Source: Rhizobium giardinii bv. giardinii H152
Lineage (GTDB): Bacteria; Pseudomonadota; Alphaproteobacteria; Rhizobiales; Rhizobiaceae
Length of the DNA stretch: 64,000 nucleotides
Reading direction: 5' to 3'
Assembly (NCBI RefSeq): GCF_000379605.1
Contig: NZ_KB902591.1
Location: 150,932-214,931 of the forward strand
Shown: one piece after another, positions 58,817 to 64,000 of the stretch
Numbering within the stretch: position 1 is the first letter of the stretch
How the letters are laid out: every line of letters begins with the position of its first letter
The notes under the pieces: model-generated
Seen by the model: the letters and a program-made list of their open reading frames with translations, nothing else
Told to the model about the DNA's origin: nothing
The model's database searches: none
Translations under genes and position numbers: made by a program

Positions 58817-59589
58817 AGTGATGTGCTTTTACGAGTTGAGGCTATTATTAAATTAAATCAGAGAATAAAACGGTAATCAAACAAAAAAATCCAATTACGA
58901 AATATTTTACTCCAGATAAATACTTGACAATTCAGCCATTTACTCAAAAACAACTCGAAGTTTTTAGGTTATTTCCTTAAATACCGCAAGGAAATGCTAT
59001 TTAAAACGCGACTTTTAAGAATTACCACTGGTAAAATACTTTGAAATGTTATTATGAAAAAACTTCGCTTTGCTGGGCCTATCCGCCTGAGTGTTCTTGA
59101 CGGTGAATTGCCGTAAGAAAAACGCAGCATATAGTAAGTGAAAATTGTGAAGATGGTATAAAATTCCTATTAAATCCTACAGGTAATCTTTAAAAATAAG
59201 AGTAAAATCCTAGAAAAATTTTTCACTTGCTCCGGTCGCCGAAATGAGCCCGTGTCGCGTTCGGTTGCCTTGAGAACAAGCCACTACAATCGATGAGATG
59301 GCAACTGAACTCGATAGGGCTAAGAGTGGGATCACCAGCCTGCCTTAACCGTGGTGCAGGCCGGAGGAGGCCGTGAGATACATGCCGGGCATTGAGGAGC
59401 TTGCACCCATTGAACGCTACTTAAGAGAGGTAAGTCGGTTCTGCCGGAGTGCTGATTCGAACACAGCGTTCCGAATACCTGCCTCGCTGATCTGGGCCAC
59501 TCCATCAATCAGGGCCCGCAGCAGCGCTCACTGGAAAGCCGCTACGTACGTGATATGATTTTGGCTTCGCTGAACCATGGGAGGTGGGA
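58817..59589. other. AT-rich stretch without a gene
   Basis: About 770 bases. The part from 58830 to 59220 is strikingly AT-rich compared with the rest of the window, with many stop codons in all frames. From about 59230 composition returns to normal. A 61-residue frame at 59373-59558 has no ribosome binding site or recognisable product. It could hold the recombinase promoter and an attachment site, but I see no clear repeat. Confidence 0.5.
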
Positions 59590-59958
59590 ATGCGTGCTTT
59601 TGTACTCACCCTCGCCGTCGGAGTGCTATCCGCTTTTAGCGCAGTGGCTGCAGAGCCCCTGATATTCCACACTGCGCATTTCGACGACAACACTGTTGTC
59701 AATCTTGGTCTCGTCAGTAATCACGCGACAGAGCAAGCTGGATACGATTACGACGTCCTAATATCGCTTTCACAAGGTAACGCTACGAGCGGTTCTGCCT
59801 ACATTGATCCGGGAAAGCATCGAGCATTCGTGAAATGCAGTGATCCCGCCAAGGTGTCCGTGCGAGGCATCGACTATCCGGTGCGCACATTGGGCCCGGA
59901 AGGGGATGACTGGAAGGACGATCTTTGGAGGGCGGTCTGCATGACCCCTGTCTCGTGA
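59590..59958 (+). CDS. small secreted protein, unknown
   Basis: 122 residues. Signal peptide (MRAFVLTLAVGVLSAFSAVA, cut after AVAA) and a short beta-rich-looking mature domain with two Cys (AFVKCSDPAKV and WRAVCMTPVS) that could form a disulfide. GGGAGG precedes ATG 59590; a GTG six bases earlier is an alternative. Not recognised. The last 85 bases overlap the convergent cyclase gene, so one of the two 3' ends may be altered. Confidence 0.65.
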   Translation: MRAFVLTLAVGVLSAFSAVAAEPLIFHTAHFDDNTVVNLGLVSNHATEQAGYDYDVLISLSQGNATSGSAYIDPGKHRAFVKCSDPAKVSVRGIDYPVRTLGPEGDDWKDDLWRAVCMTPVS

Positions 59959-61229
59959 CCCAAGCTATCCTGGGTGGTAGTTAAGCCAGCTTCACGACGT
60001 AAATACCAAACATCTATCGGGAGCCGACGTCCCTGCAGCGGCACGGAACTTTGCGGTATCCAGAGTGCAGATGGGACTGGATAATGCAGCCGGGCCATCA
60101 CTGCAGACGAGACAACAAGTGGTGCGTCGAGTGATTTAGCCAAGGTCTCCAGTCGCTGCGCGACGTTTACAGCGTCGCCGATCACCGTGAACTCGCTGTG
60201 GCATCCGCTGTCCAGAACCCCGCCGACGACCGTGCCGTAATGCAAGCCGATGCCCGCGTTAAGGGCAGGATAGCCGTTCAGCATGCTGTGGTTCTTCCAA
60301 TCGTTCAGTGCATCGACGAGGTCGAGAGCGCATGCCAATGCCCGATCTGCGTCGTCCTCTGTCGGGGTAGGTTGGCCGAAGACCGCCATCACCCCGTCAC
60401 CGATGAACTTGTCGACGGTCCCGCCATAGCTGAAGATGGTGCCGGAGACGAGGTGGCGGTATTCCGCCAGCACCAGGGCCAGTTCCCGCGCAGGCGCAGT
60501 CTCGGCAAAACTCGTAAAATCCCGCAGATCGACGAACATGATTGCCGCGTTGCGACGTTCAAGATCAAGGTTTGAGCTGCCTTCCTGGAGGTCCGCGACC
60601 ACAAGCGGCGAGAAGAAGCGCGAAAGATTGAGACGCCGCTTGTCGGCTCGTAAGGCTTCCTTGCGGGTCCGGTCATGGTCTCTCGCGAGCAAGTAGATAG
60701 CGAAAGCTGTAAAGCCGAAGCTTACTGTGAGGCCCAGGTCCTGGTTGAAGAATGCCGCAAGCAGCGACATTGCGTCGGCTGTATGATGTCTGGCGGCCGT
60801 GATCGCCAGCATGGCAACCCAGGAAACCAGGACGATGCCGGAGAAGAGAAGGACGAGCCGACGATCTTGTTTCAGGCCAACATGGTTGAGCAGAATGAAC
60901 GCCACCACCAAACTGGTTGTCGTCAGGTTGTGGTTTTCGGTAACCGGTCCGCCAAGAATGTGCGCGTGCAAAATCAGGGTGACCAGCAGTGCGTCGAGCA
61001 CGACAAAGAACGTCTTAAGCCAGGACAGGCTAGGCAGGAACCGCGCGGTCGCCACCGAAGCGACGCTGATGATGAAGTAGCTGACGACGACGACAGTATG
61101 CATCCATTCCGCCCCCTCGTTGCCACCAAGCAGGAGGTTGGCAAGTAGGATGGCGAAAGCGACAAATCGCAAAAGAACTGAACGGATTTCCCGCGCGGCG
61201 TCCCAATGGGCGCTGAGTGAAGATGTCAT
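59874..61229 (-). CDS. membrane class III adenylate/guanylate cyclase
   Basis: 451 residues. Six N-terminal membrane helices (starting VLLRFVAFAILLANLLLGGN) precede a cytoplasmic class III cyclase domain (about 215-400). Metal Asps are in AIMFVDLRDFTSFAE and VDKFIGDGVMAVFGQP; TVIGDAVNVAQRLETLAKSL is the conserved central box. Whether it makes cAMP or cGMP is not decided by the visible residues. A C-terminal extension of about 50 residues past the domain is encoded opposite the secreted-protein gene, hinting that the original stop was lost. Sits between the recombinase zone and the copper cluster. Confidence 0.88.
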   Translation of the reverse strand: MTSSLSAHWDAAREIRSVLLRFVAFAILLANLLLGGNEGAEWMHTVVVVSYFIISVASVATARFLPSLSWLKTFFVVLDALLVTLILHAHILGGPVTENHNLTTTSLVVAFILLNHVGLKQDRRLVLLFSGIVLVSWVAMLAITAARHHTADAMSLLAAFFNQDLGLTVSFGFTAFAIYLLARDHDRTRKEALRADKRRLNLSRFFSPLVVADLQEGSSNLDLERRNAAIMFVDLRDFTSFAETAPARELALVLAEYRHLVSGTIFSYGGTVDKFIGDGVMAVFGQPTPTEDDADRALACALDLVDALNDWKNHSMLNGYPALNAGIGLHYGTVVGGVLDSGCHSEFTVIGDAVNVAQRLETLAKSLDAPLVVSSAVMARLHYPVPSALWIPQSSVPLQGRRLPIDVWYLRREAGLTTTQDSLGHETGVMQTALQRSSFQSSPSGPNVRTG

Positions 61230-61313
61230 TGCTCGTCACTTGAAAGCGCGGGTGGGTTTACAAGACCTTGTGGGTCGACCGAGTCCGCTTTCTCTCGGTA
61301 AAGCAGTGGTGTC

Positions 61314-61341
61314 GCACGCGGCCGCTTAAACAGCCGCGTGC
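61314..61341. terminator. stem-loop downstream of the copper cluster
   Basis: GCACGCGGC (61314-61322), ten-base loop, GCCGCGTGC (61333-61341), perfect 9-bp stem. It lies 20 bases past the stop of the last minus-strand copper gene. No clear T run follows on the minus strand, so it may be Rho-assisted or only protect the transcript end. Confidence 0.5.
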
Positions 61342-61360
61342 ATTATCCGACGATATCGTA

Positions 61361-61645
61361 CTATTTGATTTCCGTGACGGTCAGCTTGCCCTCGACGCGC
61401 TCTGCGACGAACTCGATGCTCGCGCCTTCCTTGAGCTTCGCAAGCATTGCGTCGTCCTTGACGCGGAACACCATGGTCATGGCGGGCATTTCCAGAGACT
61501 TGAGTTCCTCATGAATGAGGGTGACCTTCTTTGCCTTGGCGTCGACTTTCTTGACGGTGCCCTTGGTGAATTCCGCCGCGAAAGCGCCGGAGGCGACAGC
61601 GATTGCGACCAGGGTGGTCGCTGCAAGTCTGAAAACTGATTTCAT
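61361..61645 (-). CDS. CusF-like periplasmic copper-binding protein
   Basis: 94 residues. Signal peptide (LVAIAVASGAFAAE) and a small beta-barrel with GTVKKVDAKAKKVTLIHEEL and the metal segment LEMPAMTMVF (Met53, Met56, Met58; His45 nearby), as in CusF, which binds Cu(I) or Ag(I) and hands it to efflux pumps. The tryptophan that covers copper in E. coli CusF is replaced (P/A region), as in many proteobacterial copies. AAGGAG precedes ATG 61645. No CusCBA pump genes are seen in this window. Confidence 0.88.
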   Translation of the reverse strand: MKSVFRLAATTLVAIAVASGAFAAEFTKGTVKKVDAKAKKVTLIHEELKSLEMPAMTMVFRVKDDAMLAKLKEGASIEFVAERVEGKLTVTEIK

Positions 61646-61668
61646 TGTCTTATCTCCTTGGGGCAGGA

Positions 61669-62148
61669 TTACTTTTTGGCTACGGTCACGTCGCCATGCA
61701 TCCCGGCGTCGTAGTGGCCGGGAACGAGGCAGGCGATCTTAAACGTGCCGTCGTTGGTGAACTTCCAGATGATCTCGCCGGACTTTCCGGCAGCCAGACG
61801 GATCGCGTTCGGATCGTCGTGTTCCATCTCCGGGAACTTTTCCATCACCGCCTTGTGCTCCATGATCTTGTCTTCCTGGTCGAGCACGAACTCGTGGTCC
61901 AGTTCGCCCGCGTTCTTGATGGAGAAGACGACGGTCTGACCTTTGCGGACCTTGAAGGTGTTCGGCGTGAAGATCATCTTGCCGTCATCCGTCTCCTTCA
62001 TGGAAACGCGAATGGTCTGGGTGGCCTGCGCCTTCTTGCCAGGCTCACCGACGGCCATGGCTTCGCCGTGACCACCGGCATGTGAACCGGAGGCAAGGGC
62101 CGGAGACGCGAGCGCCGCGAGGAACAATGCGATAATTGCAGTTTTCAT
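61669..62148 (-). CDS. exported cupredoxin (plastocyanin/azurin-like)
   Basis: 159 residues. Signal peptide (MKTAIIALFLAALASPALAS), then a His/Gly-rich start and a cupredoxin fold. Type 1 copper ligands are visible as His85 (GELDHEF), Cys140 (FKIACLVPGH), His145 and Met150 (HYDAGMHGD). Likely a periplasmic copper carrier or electron carrier for the neighbouring multicopper oxidase. AAGGAATAAACC-type purine stretch precedes ATG 62148. Overlaps nothing; 23 bases from the CusF-like gene, so co-transcribed. Confidence 0.9.
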   Translation of the reverse strand: MKTAIIALFLAALASPALASGSHAGGHGEAMAVGEPGKKAQATQTIRVSMKETDDGKMIFTPNTFKVRKGQTVVFSIKNAGELDHEFVLDQEDKIMEHKAVMEKFPEMEHDDPNAIRLAAGKSGEIIWKFTNDGTFKIACLVPGHYDAGMHGDVTVAKK

Positions 62149-62180
62149 GGTTTATTCCTTTGGTTGGTTGGGAGATGAGA

Positions 62181-63140
62181 TCAGCCGTGCTTCATTGGCT
62201 TGGGCGTGATCTGAGTTTTGGCATCCTTGGCCTTGGTCGTGTCGGGAAGCTCACCCGTCCACTCCCAGGCCTGCGTACCGGGTGGGTTTTCGTACCAGCC
62301 GGGATCGGTGTAGTCGTCGGCCGCGATCCCCTCGCGGACCTTGACGACAGAGAACATGCCGCCCATCTCGATGGGACCATGCGGTCCCCATCCAGTCATC
62401 ATCGCAACGGTGTTCTCCGGAATTTCCATTTCCATCTCGCCCATGTCGGCCATACCAGCAGTCCCCATCGGCATGTATTCGGGGCGCAGTTTCCTGATCT
62501 TTTCCGTGACCTGTTTCTTGTCGACGCCGATAAAGGTCGGGATGTCATGTCCCATGGCGTTCATCGTATGGTGCGACTTGTGGCAATGGATCGCCCAGTC
62601 GCCGACCGTACTTGGCGTCGAACTCGTAGGCGCGCATTGCGCCGACCGGGATGTCGATGCTGACTTCCGGCCAGCGGGCTTCCGGCCGCACCCAGCCCCC
62701 GTCCGTGCAGGTGACCTCGAAGTCGTAGCCGTGCATGTGGATCGGATGGTTGGTCATGGTCAGATTGCCCACCCGGACCCTGACCCTGTCATCCTTGGAG
62801 ACCACAAGCGGGCTGATGCCCGGGAAGATGCGGCTGTTCCAGGCCCAGAGGTTGAAGTCCGTCATTTCCATGATGCGCGGAACGTAGGTGCCCGGATCGA
62901 TGTCATAGGCGCTCAGCAGAAACACGAAGTCCCGGTCGACCGGCATGAACTTCTCGTCCTTCGGGTGGATGATGAACATCCCCATCATGCCCATGGCCAT
63001 CTGGACCATTTCGTCGGAATGCGGGTGGTACACATGAAGGTGCCCGATTTCACGAGATCGAACTCGTAGACGAAGGTCTTGCCGACGGGGATGTGCGGTT
63101 GCGACAGCCCCCCGACCCCATCCATCCCGGACGGCGAGGC
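62181..63140 (-). pseudogene. CopA-type multicopper oxidase, N-terminally deleted and frameshifted
   Basis: Homology starts abruptly at GMDGVGGLSQPHIPVGKTFV (near 63125) and runs through SGTFM, then YHPHSDEMVQMAMGMMGMFI (copper motif HPH), MTNHPIHMHGYDFEVTCTDG (HPIHMH) and CHKSHHTMNAMGHDIPTFIG (HCH..H..M). The first HWHG motif and everything before it are missing. Two frame breaks interrupt it: two extra bases at 63031-63032 and a shift near 62605, after EVSIDIPVGAMRAYEFDAKY. The joint with the lipoprotein stub lies near 63130. Non-functional as read. Confidence 0.85.
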
Positions 63141-63202
63141 AACGTGGCAGCGCAACCGCTTGCGAAAAGCGGCAGGGCAACCACCAGAAATAATGGTTTC
63201 AT
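63120..63202 (-). pseudogene. lipoprotein N-terminal stub (perhaps TolC-type)
   Basis: MKPLFLVVALPLFASGCAAT, with lipobox FASGC, then LPRRPG, joined to the oxidase remnant near 63130. Outer-membrane factor lipoproteins (TolC/CusC class) of copper clusters have such an N-terminus, and the rest of the gene is gone. This looks like a deletion with one end in the lipoprotein gene and the other in the oxidase gene. Confidence 0.6.
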
Positions 63203-63292
63203 GGTGTAATCCGAATAGGAGAAGGCAGCGGCGCAGCGGGCAATGACACCCACCTACGCACGTTCAGACCCGCAAGGACGGGCGTGTCCTGT

Positions 63293-63664
63293 TCAGATAT
63301 TCGGGGGGCGATGCAGCGGCACGAGTTCGCCGACGACACGGTTGTCGTCGATGAATTCGCGGATGGAGGACACGACGGGTCCGCCGACCACACCGGCGGC
63401 GGCGACAATCGCAAAACTCACGCAGAAGTCTTTGCAGCACTCCTGCTTTGCAATTTTCTGCATGTCATCCGGCGAGGCGCTTTCGTCTCCATGGACGTGA
63501 TCGCCGTTTGTCATCTCGTGGTGGTCGTCAGATTGGACGGTCGTTGATGTCGACATCGGCCCATGCATTGCTGCCGAAGCAGCGGGCAATGAGTATCCAG
63601 CCAGTGATGCGATGATCACCAACCGAAGCAGAACCAGCATTTTTGCCAATGTGATTCGATACAT
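63293..63664 (-). CDS. small Cys/His/Met-rich membrane protein of the copper cluster
   Basis: About 123 residues. A hydrophobic N-terminus (LAKMLVLLRLVIIASLAGYS), a metal-ligand-rich middle (SDDHHEMTNGDHVHGDESAS), a Cys cluster (KQECCKDFCVSFAIVAAA) and a hydrophobic stretch, ending in a variable tail. I do not know its function, but the residues and the position, first behind the CueR-type promoter, suggest a copper-binding membrane or periplasmic protein. ATG 63664 preferred; in-frame ATGs at 63670 and 63718 are alternatives. A 90-base gap separates it from the lipoprotein stub. Confidence 0.65.
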   Translation of the reverse strand: MYRITLAKMLVLLRLVIIASLAGYSLPAASAAMHGPMSTSTTVQSDDHHEMTNGDHVHGDESASPDDMQKIAKQECCKDFCVSFAIVAAAGVVGGPVVSSIREFIDDNRVVGELVPLHRPPNI

Positions 63665-63789
63665 ACCCATGTCCCGAGGACTACCATCAGCCCGGAAGTT
63701 GTCAATTGCGAGCTTCATCTAGCCGATGATTCGCGTCGTTTATGTGGCGCTGCACAAGGAACCATGCCACCGATGGATCATGAAGAAAC

Positions 63790-63820
63790 CTTGTAGAGCT
63801 TCCAACGATGGCAAGGTCAA
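63790..63820 (-). promoter_or_regulatory. MerR/CueR-type promoter candidate for the copper cluster
   Basis: On the minus strand: -35 TTGACC (63820-63815), a 19-base spacer TTGCCATCGTTGGAAGCTC (63814-63796) holding the imperfect inverted repeat CCTTGCCA / TGGAAGC, then -10 TACAAG (63795-63790). An over-long 19-base spacer overlapped by an inverted repeat is characteristic of promoters activated by MerR-family metal sensors such as CueR/HmrR. It lies about 70 bases upstream of the longest possible start of the first copper gene. No cueR gene is in the window. Confidence 0.72.
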
Positions 63821-63873
63821 CAGGGTCCTAAGAGGGAGTGTGGAATTTATGGGAGATATGCGGGTTATATTCA

Positions 63874-64000
63874 GTGAGTAGCTTAACGGCCTATATCGGG
63901 CTTTTCCTGGTCGCCTTCGGCGCGGCGACGATTTTGCCATTTCAGTCCGAACCGGTGCTCATCGGCTTGCTCCTTTCCGGCAAATTCTCCGTGCTGGGAC
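63874..64000 (+). CDS. YqaA-family membrane protein, 3' end outside the window
   Basis: GTG 63874 opens SSLTAYIGLFLVAFGAATIL, then PFQSEPVLIGLLLSGKFSVL, running off the right edge after about 42 codons. The short first helix and the P-x-x-SEPVL motif are like the YqaA/DedA-type SNARE-associated family (E. coli YqaA has LLPGNSEVVL). Function unknown; many members act in membrane homeostasis. No strong ribosome binding site is seen, so the start is approximate. It is divergent from the copper cluster across about 155 bases. Confidence 0.7.
   Translation, partial: MSSLTAYIGLFLVAFGAATILPFQSEPVLIGLLLSGKFSVLG

Noticed and set aside
59373..59558. 61-codon open frame upstream of the secreted-protein gene
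   Set aside because: No recognisable product; sits in a stretch with degenerate composition.
54400..59590. Prophage
   Set aside because: Recombinase genes are present but there are no capsid, portal, terminase, lysis or phage repressor genes.

Overview
The window comes from an alphaproteobacterium of the Rhizobiaceae (Rhizobium/Agrobacterium/Sinorhizobium relatives). The evidence is a backbone order I associate with that family (dgt-argS-SPOR-nagZ-scpA-scpB-tatABC-serS-surE-pcm-LytM factor-DUF815-yajC-secDF), a single-chain SecDF, class I PhaC, paired DUF1127 mini-proteins, two structures that look like alpha-r14 small RNAs, CtrA-like boxes, and high-GC coding sequence. It looks like a chromosome with accessory insertions. 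Species cannot be named from this alone.

Layout. 1-6100: end of dgt, argS and a large SPOR envelope protein. 6100-9720: a small accessory insertion (ICMT-like methyltransferase, CxxC flavin reductase, TetR regulator with a 26-bp palindromic operator candidate, SAM methyltransferase) ending in a broken IS630 transposase. 9740-17900: nagZ, the ScpAB condensin partners, the Tat translocase, serS, surE and pcm. 18100-26600: an unknown rhizobial gene, a degenerate LytM factor, a DUF815 ATPase, YajC/SecDF, then two genes related to complex I assembly factors. 26550-31600: trmFO, two DUF1127 genes, two structured RNAs with anti-Shine-Dalgarno loops, and a DUF2157/GDYXXLXY pair. 31800-46450: tRNA-Leu, tig, sthA, corA, radC, map, sfsA, phaC, an alaC-like aminotransferase, hom, recJ and twin tRNA-Glu genes. 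46460-54400: a DUF882 lipoprotein, gloA, a double cold-shock protein, DUF192, tRNA-Pro, an NDUFS4 homologue, tRNA-Arg, ddl, an MgtC-like protein and a GlxA-type regulator.

54400-64000 is a decaying accessory zone. It holds an IS256-family element with perfect 25-bp ends but a triply frameshifted transposase, sitting in an already frameshifted tyrosine-recombinase gene next to a second broken recombinase gene. An AT-rich gene-free stretch follows, then a secreted orphan, a membrane class III nucleotide cyclase, and a minus-strand copper-handling cluster (metal-rich membrane protein, lipoprotein stub, multicopper oxidase remnant, cupredoxin, CusF-like protein) behind a MerR/CueR-type promoter. 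The oxidase has lost its N-terminus and carries two frameshifts. The window ends inside a YqaA-like membrane protein gene.

I found no intact novel defence or mobile system. The most interesting items are the tandem anti-SD RNAs, the promoter-plus-deletion structure of the copper cluster, the layered recombinase/IS256 decay, a minus-strand terminator with no minus-strand gene upstream, and the TetR-controlled insertion.
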